Positions 1 to 7,942 of a DNA stretch of 64,000 bases are shown piece by piece. A model generated the notes under the pieces. It was not told where the DNA came from. It worked only from the letters and a program-made list of their open reading frames with translations, and did not search any database. Position 1 is the stretch's first letter, and each line of letters starts with the position of its first letter. This DNA comes from Streptomyces sp. DT2A-34 (GTDB taxonomy: Bacteria; Actinomycetota; Actinomycetes; Streptomycetales; Streptomycetaceae), in NCBI RefSeq assembly GCF_030499515.1, contig NZ_JASTWJ010000001.1, positions 3,142,001 to 3,206,000 of the forward strand, read 5' to 3'. Both the position numbers and the translations under genes were made by a program.

Positions 1-270
1 CTTGCCGGGCTTGGCGGCGAGTTCGACGCCGAACGTGGCGCTGATCTCGTCCGGCCCGGCGGCCCGGCCCGCCGCGAGGACGGCACCGCCGACGCCCGTG
101 ACGAGCTCGTTCAGCTGCTCCACCCGGGCGGAGAGCTGATCGAGGGCGCCGACGTCGTCGTAGGCGAACTCCTCCTCGTCGCCGGGAAGGTCGTCGGCCC
201 TGAGGATTCCGACCCTGGCGAGCACCGTCTGCCCTCCGGGCAGCTCGATCTCCTGGATCCTCCGCTCCAT
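1..270 (-). CDS. Trypco1 (CU044_2847-like) small protein, C-terminus off window
   Basis: The reading frame starts at ATG 270 behind a GGGGGAG ribosome site and runs off the left edge, so only about 90 residues are visible. It begins MERRIQEIELPGGQTVLARV and ends within a motif (ATFGVELAAKPGK) that resembles the conserved C-terminal part of the trypsin-co-occurring domain family in actinobacteria. Members are about 110 residues, so most of the protein is here. They are often found near trypsin-like proteases or conflict systems, but the presumed partner would lie outside the window. The assignment rests on motif recognition only. Confidence 0.6.
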   Translation of the reverse strand, partial: MERRIQEIELPGGQTVLARVGILRADDLPGDEEEFAYDDVGALDQLSARVEQLNELVTGVGGAVLAAGRAAGPDEISATFGVELAAKPGK

Positions 271-458
271 GGCTCCCCCGCACTCCGGGGCAACTCCCCT
301 GTGCCCCTGACCGGTTGGCGCTTTCTTCACGCCTGCGGACATTGTGCCCGCCACGCGCGCGTGGCGTGCGGAAACGCAGTGGTACGACCCGGGTCCCGGG
401 CCACATAACCTGGAGACGTACGACCCGTGGCCCCAGGCCCAGCCCCAGGAGAGCATCC

Positions 459-641
459 GTGTACTTCACCGACCGAGGCATCGAAGAACTGGAGAAGCGG
501 CGCGGCGAGGAGGAGATCACCTTCGAGTGGCTGGCCGAGCAGCTGCGCACGTTCGTCGACCTGAACCCGGACTTCGAGGTACCGGTGGAGCGGCTGGCGA
601 CATGGCTGGCCCGGCTGGACGACGAGGACGACGACGTGTAG
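459..641 (+). CDS. small acidic DUF6104-like protein
   Basis: A 60-residue protein starting at GTG 459, behind CCAGGAGAG about 7 nt upstream. It begins VYFTDRGIEELEKRRGEEE, contains FEWLAEQLRTFVDLNPDFE and ends in an acidic tail (DDEDDDV). I recognise this as the small, strongly conserved Streptomyces family annotated DUF6104, whose function is unknown. There is no membrane segment and no cysteine. It is transcribed away from the partial gene on its left, and a hairpin follows its stop codon. Confidence 0.7.
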   Translation: MYFTDRGIEELEKRRGEEEITFEWLAEQLRTFVDLNPDFEVPVERLATWLARLDDEDDDV

Positions 642-680
642 GAGTTCGGCCGACCCTCTCGGCATGAGGGGGCCCCGCGC

Positions 681-721
681 CAGGGCGCCCCTGGCGGACA
701 CCTCCTGCCCTGGGCGCCCTG
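681..721 (+). terminator. hairpin after the DUF6104-like gene
   Basis: CAGGGCGCCC (681-690) pairs perfectly with GGGCGCCCTG (712-721), 40 bp past the stop codon. There is no T-run, which is usual for Streptomyces terminators. Confidence 0.5.
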
Positions 722-741
722 ATGCGGGGCGCCCTTCGCGT

Positions 742-837
742 TGTACGGCCGCCCGAGCGGCCGTTGGTCGTGGTGTACGGCCGTCCGAGCGGCGGTCGGT
801 CGTGGTGTACGGCAGTCTGCGCGGCCGTCGGTCCAGC
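742..837. repeat. 32-bp imperfect tandem repeat, three copies
   Basis: Copies begin with TGTACGG at 742, 774 and 806, giving an exact 32-bp period. Each continues with a variant of CCGNCCGAGCGGC...GGTCGTGG. The block abuts the 58-bp array to its right and shares the TACGGC and GGCCGTCGG words with it, so both may descend from one amplification. Confidence 0.8.
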
Positions 838-1361
838 GGCGGGGCAGAGGCGGTACGGCTGCCGCAGGCCGGAGCAAAGGGCGTGGCCGTCGGCGGCCGG
901 AGCAGAAGCAGTACAGCTGCCGCCGGCCGGAACAAAGGCCCTGGCCGTCGGCGGCCGAGGCAGAGGCCGTACGGCTGCCCCAGGCCGGAGCAGAGGCCCT
1001 GGCCGTCGGCGGCCGGAGCAGAAGCAGTACAGCTGCCGCCGGCCGGAACAAAGGCCCTGGCCGTCGGCGGCCGAGGCAGAGGCCGTACGGCTGCCCCAGG
1101 CCGGAGCAAAGGCCCTGGCCGTCGGCGGCCGGAGCAGAAGCAGTACAGCTGCCGCCGGCCGGAACAAAGGCCCTGGCCGTCGGCGGCCGAGGCAGAGGCC
1201 GTACGGCTGCCCCAGGCCGGAGCAAAGGCCCTGGCCGTCGGCGGCCGGAGCAGAAGCAGTACAGCTGCCGCCGGCCGGAACAAAGGCCCTGGCCGTCGGC
1301 GGCCGAGGCAGAGGCCGTACGGCTGCCCCAGGCCGGAGCAAAGGCCCTGGCCGTCGGCGGC
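836..1361. repeat. 58-bp tandem array with alternating A/B units
   Basis: The word GGCCGTCGGCGGCC recurs at 885, 943, 1001, 1059, 1117, 1175, 1233, 1291 and 1349, a strict 58-bp period. Units alternate between type A (followed by GGAGCAGAAGCAGTACAGC) and type B (followed by GAGGCAGAGGCCGTACGGC), so the higher-order period is 116 bp. Copies of each type are nearly identical. A degenerate B unit precedes the array (about 836-884). It lies between two convergent genes. Long open frames cross it on both strands only because it is repetitive and GC-rich. Confidence 0.95.
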
Positions 1362-1381
1362 CGGACCCCGCCGCAGAACCC

Positions 1382-2227
1382 TCAGTCCAGCGGCCACACC
1401 GCGTTGTACACCAGCCCCAGCGCCCCGTGGGCCAGCAGCACCGCGCCCGCCACGGTCCAGCCCGCACTGCGGCGCCGCAGCCCCCAGGCCGTGACGGGCA
1501 GACCGGCCGCGACCTGGGCCAGGGCGAGCCGGTGGGACTGGGGGCCGCCGGTCCAGGGCAGCAGGGGGCCGAGGCGGCCGCCTTCGACGGCGTCGAGTTC
1601 CGCGCGGAGGGCGTGGCGCCAGCCCGCCGCGCCCTCGATGCGGACGTGCGGGTGGTCGCGGGCGGCCTCGTGGAGGCGGTCGGCGCTGTCGCCGGGGGCG
1701 AGGTCGGCGGGCAGGGACACGCCCGCGCGCGTGAGGACGGCGAGCAGGCCACGCATGCGTGCCCGTGCGTCGGCCGCGGGGTCGGGTCCCGTGAGGTCGT
1801 CGAGGGCCTGCACGTCCAGCACCGGATCGAGGCCGAGGCGGCCGGCGAAGGTGTGCATGGCCTCGCCCTCGCCGGCCGGGGTGCCGTTGGCGAGCCAGAC
1901 GTAGCCGACGGGGCGGCGGAAACCGGAGGCGAGGGTGTATCCGGTGCGGTCGGCGTCCCACCAGAGGGCGAGGACGGGCCAGGGGGCGCCGACGGCGAGG
2001 GCGGTGGCCCAGCCGGTCAGGACGCGGTCGACCGGTTCGCCGCCCTCCAGCCAGGGCCTGCCCTCGGGGACGAGCACGCTCCACTCCCCGCCGGCCGACG
2101 CGAGCAGCATGCGCTCACGCAGCAGCTGGGCGGCGGGGGCGACGGACTCCGGCTCCGCGCGGCAGAGCAGCAGGGCACCCGGGGCGGGACGGGCCTGGCG
2201 AGCGGCTCGGGACTCTTCCGTCGGCAT
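1382..2227 (-). CDS. conserved actinobacterial protein of unknown function with C-terminal membrane segment
   Basis: A 281-residue protein starting at ATG 2227 (MPTEESRAARQARPAPGALLL). I do not recognise a catalytic family. The middle contains WPVLALWWDADRTGYTL and SGFRRPVGYVWLANGTP, and the C-terminus has one hydrophobic stretch (WTVAGAVLLAHGALGLVYNA) that could be a membrane anchor. Its 3' end touches the 58-bp array, which therefore forms its downstream region. It is divergent from the DUF4097/PadR operon. Codon use looks like that of its neighbours. The function is unknown. Confidence 0.75.
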   Translation of the reverse strand: MPTEESRAARQARPAPGALLLCRAEPESVAPAAQLLRERMLLASAGGEWSVLVPEGRPWLEGGEPVDRVLTGWATALAVGAPWPVLALWWDADRTGYTLASGFRRPVGYVWLANGTPAGEGEAMHTFAGRLGLDPVLDVQALDDLTGPDPAADARARMRGLLAVLTRAGVSLPADLAPGDSADRLHEAARDHPHVRIEGAAGWRHALRAELDAVEGGRLGPLLPWTGGPQSHRLALAQVAAGLPVTAWGLRRRSAGWTVAGAVLLAHGALGLVYNAVWPLD

Positions 2228-2288
2228 GACAACACGCTAGGCCAGTTTGTTCACCCTTGCGTTATTTGTGATCACCAGAACGAGTGCC

Positions 2289-2343
2289 TTGACTTACGTC
2301 GCCCACGATATATCGTGTTTTGCTGAAGACGCGATATGGCGTG
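2289..2343 (+). promoter_or_regulatory. promoter and paired palindromic operator of the DUF4097-PadR operon
   Basis: A perfect palindrome CACGATATATCGTG lies at 2304-2317, and a second copy matching 11 of 14 bases (CGCGATATGGCGTG) at 2330-2343, 26 bp apart. TTGACT at 2289-2294 and TATCGT at 2311-2316 make a plausible -35/-10 pair with a 16-bp spacer, so the first palindrome covers the -10. The downstream PadR-family gene is the obvious candidate repressor, implying autoregulation. Confidence 0.65.
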
Positions 2344-2398
2344 TCGTGTTCAGGTCCGGCCCGTGCGGCCGCGTCCGGTCGCCCAGGAGGTCCGCAGC

Positions 2399-3400
2399 AT
2401 GTCCGAGTGGTCCGTCACAGAGCCCGGGAAGCTCACCTTCGACGAGCCGGTGAGCGAGCTCCACGTGCGCATCGTCAACGGCACGGTGAACGTGGTGGGG
2501 ACGGACGAAGGTTCCGCCCGCCTGGAGGTCTCCGAGATCGAGGGCCCGCCCCTGGCGGTGACCCAGCAGGGCGGCACGCTGACGGTGGCGTACGAGGACC
2601 TCCCCTGGAAGGGCTTCCTCAAATGGCTCGACCGCAAGGGCTGGCGCCGCAGCGCGGTGGTCTCCCTGGCGGTCCCGGCCGACACGCGCGTCGAGGTGGG
2701 CGTGGTCGGCGCCGGGGCGGTGGTCTCCGGGATTCACGGCCCGTCGGTCGTCAAGGGCGTCACCGGCGACACGACACTCGTCGCCCTGTCCGGCCCGGTC
2801 CGCGCCGACACGGTCTGCGGGAACCTGGAGGCCCAGGCCGTCACCGGTGACCTCCGCTTCAACTCCGTCTCCGGTGACCTCACGGTCGTCGAGGGCTCCG
2901 GCTCCTCGGTGAAGGCCGACTCCGTGAGCGGCTCCATGATCGTCGACCTCGACCCGGACGGCCCGACCGACGTCCGGCTGACCAGCGTCTCGGGCGAGAT
3001 CGCCATCCGCCTGCCGGCCCCGGCGGACGCGGACGTCGAGGCCAACACCGCGAGCGGCAGGATCGCCAACGCCTTCGAGGGCCTGCGGGTCCACGGCCAG
3101 TGGGGCGCCCACAAGATCACCGGCCGACTGGGCGAGGGCACCGGCAAGCTCCGGGCGACGACGGTCTCCGGCTCGATCGCCCTGCTGCGCCGCCCGCCCA
3201 AGGAGGACGAGCCGTGGGAGGCCGAGGCCTGGGAGGAGCCCGAGCCCGCCACGCCCACCTCACCAACCTCAGCCACCGATTCGACGACCGACCCGGTGAA
3301 CAGCGCACAGGACGACTCGGGGGACAATTCCGTCTCCGGCCAGGGCGAGGGCCCCACCGCCGCCCCGGCCGACGGCACGACCGACAAGAAGGTGCTCTGA
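2399..3400 (+). CDS. DUF4097 beta-solenoid-like protein
   Basis: A 333-residue protein starting at ATG 2399, nine bases after AGGAGG. The middle consists of short repeated strands of the type VSGDLTVVEGSGSSVKADSVSG, typical of the DUF4097/DUF4098 putative adhesin-like beta-helix fold. There is no clear signal peptide or membrane span, so it is probably cytoplasmic. The C-terminal 70 residues are low-complexity (Pro, Thr, Asp, Ser). The stop is one base from the start of the PadR gene, so the two are surely one operon. DUF4097 genes are often paired with PadR or membrane-stress regulators. The exact role is unknown. Confidence 0.85.
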   Translation: MSEWSVTEPGKLTFDEPVSELHVRIVNGTVNVVGTDEGSARLEVSEIEGPPLAVTQQGGTLTVAYEDLPWKGFLKWLDRKGWRRSAVVSLAVPADTRVEVGVVGAGAVVSGIHGPSVVKGVTGDTTLVALSGPVRADTVCGNLEAQAVTGDLRFNSVSGDLTVVEGSGSSVKADSVSGSMIVDLDPDGPTDVRLTSVSGEIAIRLPAPADADVEANTASGRIANAFEGLRVHGQWGAHKITGRLGEGTGKLRATTVSGSIALLRRPPKEDEPWEAEAWEEPEPATPTSPTSATDSTTDPVNSAQDDSGDNSVSGQGEGPTAAPADGTTDKKVL

Positions 3401-3401
3401 C

Positions 3402-4451
3402 ATGCCTCCCGTCTTCGCCCACGGCCGCCTCCGCCTCTATCTGCTGAAGCTGCTGGACGAAGCCCCGCGTCACGGCTACGAGGTGATCCGCCTCCTTGAG
3501 GAGCGCTTCCAGGGGCTGTACGCACCGTCGGCCGGCACCGTCTACCCCCGCCTGGCCAAGCTGGAGACCGAGGGGCTGGTCACCCACACGACCGAGGGCG
3601 GCCGCAAGGTGTACGCCATCACGGACGCCGGCCGCGCCGAACTGGCCGATCGCAGCGGCGAGTTGGCCGACCTGGAGCTGGAGATCAGGGAGTCGGTGGC
3701 CGAACTCGCCGCCGAGATCCAGGCCGACGTCCGCGGCGCGGCGGGCGACCTGCGGCGCGAGATGCGGGCGGCGGCGTCCGAGGCCCGCCAGGGGAACGGC
3801 GCCAAGGCGGACACCCCCTTCGGCGACTTCTCGGACTACACCGACAAGGAGGCGTGGCGCGCCGCCAAGGAGGAGATGCGCCGCGCCAAGCAGGAGTGGA
3901 AGGAACAGGCCCGGCGCGCCAAGGACGAGAGCCGCCGCGCCCGCGACGAGGCGCAGCGTGCCCGACGCCAGGCCAAGGAGGCACAGGACCGCGCCCGGGC
4001 CCAGGCCCAGGAGGAGGTCCAGCGCATCGCCCGCCGGGTCCAGGAGCACGTACAGGACCATTTCGCGCGCGGCGACTGGCCGACGGGCGTACGCGAGGGC
4101 CTGACGGAACTGGCCAAGGAGTTCGGCGACTTCGGCAAGGACTTCGGGAAGGAGTTCGGCCGGGACTTCGGCTTCGGCCGCCCGGGCGCCCCCAAGTCGG
4201 CGCAGCAGCACCCCGACTACTCCGACACCCCTCAGGACTTCCCCGCCGACTACGAACCCACCTGGGCCCATGAGCCCCCCACCGCCGACCCGGCCCGCGA
4301 CCTGGACCGCCTGCTCGACCGCTTCCGCGACGACATCCGTGACGCGGCGAGGGACCACGGCGTGACAGCGGACCAACTCCGCGACGCCCGCCGCCACTTG
4401 TCGACGGCGGCGGCACACATCGGAGCGCTACTGCGTACGCCGAAGCACTGA
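3402..4451 (+). CDS. PadR-family regulator with long charged C-terminal extension
   Basis: A 349-residue protein. Residues 1-80 form the PadR winged helix (GRLRLYLLKLLDEAPRHGYE, then GTVYPRLAKLETEGLV). The rest is far longer than a usual PadR protein: residues about 90-250 are heptad-rich and full of Arg/Lys/Glu/Ala (EEMRRAKQEWKEQARRAKDE), predicting an extended coiled coil, followed by FG-DFGKDFGKEFGRDFG repeats and a second helical segment. The start ATG lies in TGACATG, one base after the DUF4097 stop, implying coupled translation. It probably binds the palindromes upstream of the operon. Confidence 0.9.
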   Translation: MPPVFAHGRLRLYLLKLLDEAPRHGYEVIRLLEERFQGLYAPSAGTVYPRLAKLETEGLVTHTTEGGRKVYAITDAGRAELADRSGELADLELEIRESVAELAAEIQADVRGAAGDLRREMRAAASEARQGNGAKADTPFGDFSDYTDKEAWRAAKEEMRRAKQEWKEQARRAKDESRRARDEAQRARRQAKEAQDRARAQAQEEVQRIARRVQEHVQDHFARGDWPTGVREGLTELAKEFGDFGKDFGKEFGRDFGFGRPGAPKSAQQHPDYSDTPQDFPADYEPTWAHEPPTADPARDLDRLLDRFRDDIRDAARDHGVTADQLRDARRHLSTAAAHIGALLRTPKH

Positions 4452-4560
4452 GCCCACTCCCTCGGGCAGCGCGACCACCAACTCAGCGCACCGCCCGGGG
4501 GCCGAGGCCTTCTTGGCCGGGGCCGCCGTACCGGTCGTCGTGTCGGACGCAACAGGCGGC

Positions 4561-4606
4561 GCGCCCGGCCTTCCGGACAGCGCACCCAACCCGGAAGGCC
4601 GGGCGC
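4561..4606. terminator. bidirectional terminator hairpin
   Basis: GCGCCCGGCCTTCCGG (4561-4576) pairs perfectly with CCGGAAGGCCGGGCGC (4591-4606) between the convergent PadR and ClpN-domain genes. Confidence 0.8.
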
Positions 4607-4625
4607 CCGCCTCGCGTACCGCTCC

Positions 4626-5189
4626 TCAGCCGGCCTTGGCCTCTCCCTCGCCGTACAGCACCCTCGTCACGGACTCATACGTCACTCCGTGATCGGCGAG
4701 GACCTCGGCGGGCACGCCAGGACGGCTGGTCAGAGCCAGCAGGATGTGCTCATCGCCGATGTGCCGATCCCGACGGGCGACGGCCACACGCAGCGCCCGC
4801 TCCAGCACGTCCTTGGCACCCCGGCCGAACGACCGTCGCCCCGACCACCAGCCCTTGCCCTGCACCTCCCCGGCCAGCGCCCCGACCCCGTGCGCCTCCT
4901 CCACCCGGGCGACGATCTCCCCCACATCGATCCCCAATCCGGCCAGCGCCTCGGCCTCGGCCTGCGACAGCCCGCCCCGCCGCCGAGCCTCACCCAAGGC
5001 CTGCCGTACGGACTCCAGCCACTGGCCGCCCCCGAGCGCGGCGAGCGCGAACGACGCCCGGCTCCCCTCCCGATCGAGCACCGCAAGCAGCATGTGCTCG
5101 GCATCGACGGTCTGCGCCCCACCCGTCTCGGCGTGCTCGATCGCGCCCGTCACCACCGCGCGGGCATCCTTCGTGAACCGCTCGAACAT
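4626..5189 (-). CDS. double Clp N-domain protein
   Basis: A 187-residue protein starting at ATG 5189 behind GGGAGG. It has two Clp R/N repeats: residues about 1-75 (MFERFTKDARAVVTGAIEHA, DAEHMLLAVL) and about 115-180 (GAKDVLERALRVAVARRD, IGDEHILLAL). There is no AAA+ ATPase domain, so it is a stand-alone adaptor-like protein rather than ClpC itself. Its ATG overlaps the stop of the small HTH gene (TGATG), so the two are translationally coupled. Such pairs are common in Streptomyces. A role in delivering substrates to Clp protease is inference. Confidence 0.85.
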   Translation of the reverse strand: MFERFTKDARAVVTGAIEHAETGGAQTVDAEHMLLAVLDREGSRASFALAALGGGQWLESVRQALGEARRRGGLSQAEAEALAGLGIDVGEIVARVEEAHGVGALAGEVQGKGWWSGRRSFGRGAKDVLERALRVAVARRDRHIGDEHILLALTSRPGVPAEVLADHGVTYESVTRVLYGEGEAKAG

Positions 5190-5398
5190 CAACGCCTCCC
5201 GTACTTCTTGTGCACGGCCTGCCTGCTGACCCCGAGTTCCGCGGCGATCTCCTGCCACGACCACCCCTGATTGCGCGCGCTGCGCACCTGCACCGCCTCC
5301 AACTGCTCCAGCAGCCGGCGCAACGCGGCAACGGCCCGCAGTCCGACCCGCGGATCGCGATCACCCGCCCGCTCGGCGAGATCTGTTGCTTCGGTCAT
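5189..5398 (-). CDS. small HTH protein coupled to the Clp N-domain gene
   Basis: A 69-residue protein starting at ATG 5398 (MTEATDLAERAGDRDPRVGL). The C-terminal helix-turn-helix reads WSWQEIAAELGVSRQAVHKKYG. The N-terminal half is a helical segment (RAVAALRRLLEQLEAVQVRSARN). An upstream ATG at 5419 is possible, but it would overlap the first inverted repeat. The stop shares one base with the next start. The protein probably controls its own two-gene operon through the paired inverted repeats upstream. Confidence 0.8.
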   Translation of the reverse strand: MTEATDLAERAGDRDPRVGLRAVAALRRLLEQLEAVQVRSARNQGWSWQEIAAELGVSRQAVHKKYGRR

Positions 5399-5400
5399 GA

Positions 5401-5445
5401 TGTCAACGTAAGTTGACATACCGGCCCGCGTCAACCCCAGTTGAC
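5401..5445 (-). promoter_or_regulatory. two inverted-repeat operators of the HTH/ClpN operon
   Basis: TGTCAAC-GTAA-GTTGACA (5401-5418) and GTCAAC-CCCA-GTTGAC (5430-5445) have the same half-site and the same 4-bp spacer, with centres 28 bp apart. They lie immediately upstream of the HTH gene on the minus strand. TTGAC words within the repeats could also serve as a -35, so binding would block the promoter. Confidence 0.65.
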
Positions 5446-5452
5446 AAATGAA

Positions 5453-5485
5453 CGGCGGGCCCGGGGCAAAGCCCCGAACCCGCCG
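5453..5485 (-). terminator. terminator after the quinone oxidoreductase gene
   Basis: CGGCGGGCCCGGGGC (5453-5467) pairs with GCCCCGAACCCGCCG (5471-5485) over a 3-nt loop, with one internal mismatch region. It sits 22 bp past the oxidoreductase stop. Confidence 0.65.
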
Positions 5486-5506
5486 CAAGCGCCGTGGCGA
5501 GAACCG

Positions 5507-6469
5507 TCAGTTGGTGAGCACGATCTTCCCGAACTGCTCCCCGGACTCCATCCGCGCGAAGCCCTCACGGGCCCGGTCCATGGGAAGCACCTCGTCGATG
5601 ACAGGCCGCACACCGGTGGCGGCACAGAAGGAGAGCAGATCCTCGAGCTCGTCCTTGGTCCCCATGGTGGACCCGACCACCTTCAGCTCCAGGAAGAAGA
5701 TCCGCGTGAGCTCCGCGTGCGAGGGCCGGTCACCACTGGTGGCACCGGAGATGACCAGCGTGCCGCCCGGCTTCAGCGACTTCACGGAGTGCGACCAGGT
5801 GGCGGCACCCACCGTCTCGATCACGGCGTCCACCCGCTGCGGCAGCCGAGCCCCCGACTCCACGGCCTCCACGGCCCCCAGCTCCAGGGCACGCTTGCGC
5901 TTGGCCTCGTCCCGACTGGTGGCGAAGACGCGCAGCCCCGCGGCCTTCCCGAGCACGATGGCAGCGGTGGCGACCCCGCCCCCGGCCCCCTGTACGAGCA
6001 CGGAGTCCCCGGGTCGCACCCCCGCGTTGGTGAACAGCATCCGATAGGCCGTCAGCCAGGCGGTCGGCAGACAGGCGGCCTCCTCGAAGGAGAGCTCCTT
6101 GGGCTTGGGCAGGATGTTCCAGGTCGGCACGGCGACCTGCTCCGCGAACGTGCCCTGGTACCGCTCGGTGAGAATGGAACGGGGCTCCTTGGGCCCCACC
6201 CCGTGCCCGCTCTGTCCGATCACGGAGTGCAGGACGACCTCGTTGCCGTCCTCGTCGACACCGGCGGCGTCACAGCCGAGGATCATCGGCAACTTGTCCT
6301 CCGCGAGGCCCACGCCCCGCAGTGACCAGAGGTCGTGATGGTTGAGGGAGGCGGCCTTGACGTCGACGGTGCTCCAGCCGGGGCGGGCCTCGGGGGCCGG
6401 ACGCTCCCCCAACTCCAGCCCCGAGAGCGGCTCGTCGCGGTCGATTCGGGCGGCGTAGACAGCGAACAT
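5507..6469 (-). CDS. zinc-independent quinone oxidoreductase (MDR/QOR family)
   Basis: A 320-residue NAD(P)H-dependent oxidoreductase of the medium-chain superfamily. The GroES-like N-terminal half has SLNHHDLWSLRGVG and ILGCDAAG. The Rossmann half has VLVQGAGGGVATAAIVLGKA for dinucleotide binding. The cysteine and glutamate ligands of the structural zinc lobe are absent, which fits the QOR branch. ATG 6469 (MFAVYAARIDRDEP) was chosen because it aligns with the family start; a longer frame upstream is Arg/Pro-rich and looks non-coding. It is monocistronic, with terminators on both sides. Confidence 0.85.
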   Translation of the reverse strand: MFAVYAARIDRDEPLSGLELGERPAPEARPGWSTVDVKAASLNHHDLWSLRGVGLAEDKLPMILGCDAAGVDEDGNEVVLHSVIGQSGHGVGPKEPRSILTERYQGTFAEQVAVPTWNILPKPKELSFEEAACLPTAWLTAYRMLFTNAGVRPGDSVLVQGAGGGVATAAIVLGKAAGLRVFATSRDEAKRKRALELGAVEAVESGARLPQRVDAVIETVGAATWSHSVKSLKPGGTLVISGATSGDRPSHAELTRIFFLELKVVGSTMGTKDELEDLLSFCAATGVRPVIDEVLPMDRAREGFARMESGEQFGKIVLTN

Positions 6470-6672
6470 GACCTTGACGATAGGTGCCCACGCCGACCGA
6501 CGGAACCACAGCGCCCTGTGACACACACCCTCTTGCCAGGGCGCCCGGCGTGGGACTGGACAGGCAGCCGCCACCCGCGCCCCCGTCCACGGGACGGTCC
6601 GCCGCCGCAACACACGGCACATCCCACCGAACCGGCCCTGAACCACCCGAACAGCCCACCCGCAGGCAAAGA

Positions 6673-6703
6673 ATCGGCCCCGCCCATACCGGACGGGGCC
6701 GAT
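6673..6703 (-). terminator. terminator of malic enzyme gene
   Basis: ATCGGCCCCG (6673-6682) pairs with CGGGGCCGAT (6694-6703), 15 bp past the malic enzyme stop. Confidence 0.65.
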
Positions 6704-6718
6704 CAGCCGACACTCACG

Positions 6719-7942
6719 TCAGCGCCGGGCGACACCCTCGGCCCGCGCCGCGGCAGCGACCGCCGCCGTGACCGCCGGAGCGACCCGCTCGTCGAAGGGC
6801 GACGGGATGACATAGTCCGCGGCGAGGTCGTCCCCGACCACGCCCGCCAAGGCCTCCGCCGCCGCGATCTTCATCCCCTCGGTGATCCGAGAGGCCCGCA
6901 CCTGCAGCGCGCCCGCGAAGATGCCCGGGAACGCCAGGACGTTGTTGATCTGGTTCGGGAAGTCGGACCGCCCGGTCGCCACGACCGCCGCGTACTTGTG
7001 CGCGACCTCGGGGTGCACCTCGGGGTTCGGGTTGGCCATGGCGAAGACGAAGGCGCCCTCAGCCATGGAAGCGACCGCAGCCTCCGCGACCGTACCGCCG
7101 GAGACGCCGATGAAGACGTCCGCACCCTCCAGGGCCGCCTCCAGCGACCCGGTGACGCCGGCCTTGTTGGTGAACCCGGCGAGCTCCCGCTTGACGGGCG
7201 TCAGGTCGTCCCGGTCGGCCGAGACGACGCCCTTGCGGTCCGCGACGGCCACGTCGCCGATGCCGGCCTCGACCAGCATCTTGGCGATGGCGACACCGGC
7301 CGCGCCCGCGCCGGAGATGACGGCCCGCAGGTCCCCGATGGACCGCCCGCTCAGCCGCGCGGCGTTCCGCAGGGCCGCCAGCGTCACGACCGCCGTACCG
7401 TGCTGGTCGTCGTGGAAGACCGGGATGTCGACCCGCTCCTGGAGCTTTCGCTCGATCTCGAAGCACCGCGGTGCCGAGATGTCCTCCAGATTGACACCGC
7501 CGAACGACGGGGCGAGGCGCACCACCGTCTCGACGATCTCGTCCACGTCCGTGCAGTCGAGCGCGATCGGGACCGCGTCCACGCCGCCGAACTGCTTGAA
7601 CAGAATCGCCTTGCCTTCCATCACCGGAAGGGAGGCCTCCGGGCCGATGTCCCCGAGCCCGAGCACGGCCGTGCCGTCGGTGACGACGGCCACGACGGAC
7701 GACTTCCACGTGTAGTCGTGGACGAGCTCCGGCTGCTCGGCGATCGCGGTGCACACGCGCGCCACGCCGGGTGTGTATGCGAGGGACAGGTCGTCCTTGT
7801 CACGGACCGGCACGGTGGCCTGCACAGCCATCTTGCCGCCGCGGTGCAGCGCGAACGCCGGATCGAAGGAATCGAGGGGCTCGGCCCCGCCGTCCTGATC
7901 CGTATTGCTGTCGCTGCGAGGATTGACGATCTCCGCTGCCAC
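6719..7942 (-). CDS. malic enzyme (malate dehydrogenase, oxaloacetate-decarboxylating)
   Basis: A 407-residue protein from GTG 7942 behind AAGGGG. It converts malate to pyruvate and CO2 with NAD(P)+. Visible motifs are the malic N-domain SLAYTPGVARVC, LGLGDIGPEASLPVMEGKA with the catalytic Lys, and PVFHDDQHGTAVV with metal-binding Asp residues, then the Rossmann GAGAAGVAIAKML and FAMANPNPEV. The short, ~400-residue form is the bacterial type without a phosphotransacetylase domain. From memory the S. coelicolor orthologue occupies the same place beside the glutamate ABC operon. NAD versus NADP preference cannot be read safely from the sequence. Confidence 0.93.
   Translation of the reverse strand: MAAEIVNPRSDSNTDQDGGAEPLDSFDPAFALHRGGKMAVQATVPVRDKDDLSLAYTPGVARVCTAIAEQPELVHDYTWKSSVVAVVTDGTAVLGLGDIGPEASLPVMEGKAILFKQFGGVDAVPIALDCTDVDEIVETVVRLAPSFGGVNLEDISAPRCFEIERKLQERVDIPVFHDDQHGTAVVTLAALRNAARLSGRSIGDLRAVISGAGAAGVAIAKMLVEAGIGDVAVADRKGVVSADRDDLTPVKRELAGFTNKAGVTGSLEAALEGADVFIGVSGGTVAEAAVASMAEGAFVFAMANPNPEVHPEVAHKYAAVVATGRSDFPNQINNVLAFPGIFAGALQVRASRITEGMKIAAAEALAGVVGDDLAADYVIPSPFDERVAPAVTAAVAAAARAEGVARR

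Noticed and set aside
836..1361. CRISPR array
   Set aside because: There are no unique spacers: the whole unit repeats, with two alternating unit types and no leader or cas genes nearby.
327..2326. Several long open frames on both strands across the repeat region
   Set aside because: They are Arg/Pro/Ala-rich, change composition at unit borders and overlap each other in all frames; the 58-bp unit is not a multiple of three, so repeats give different residues in each unit.
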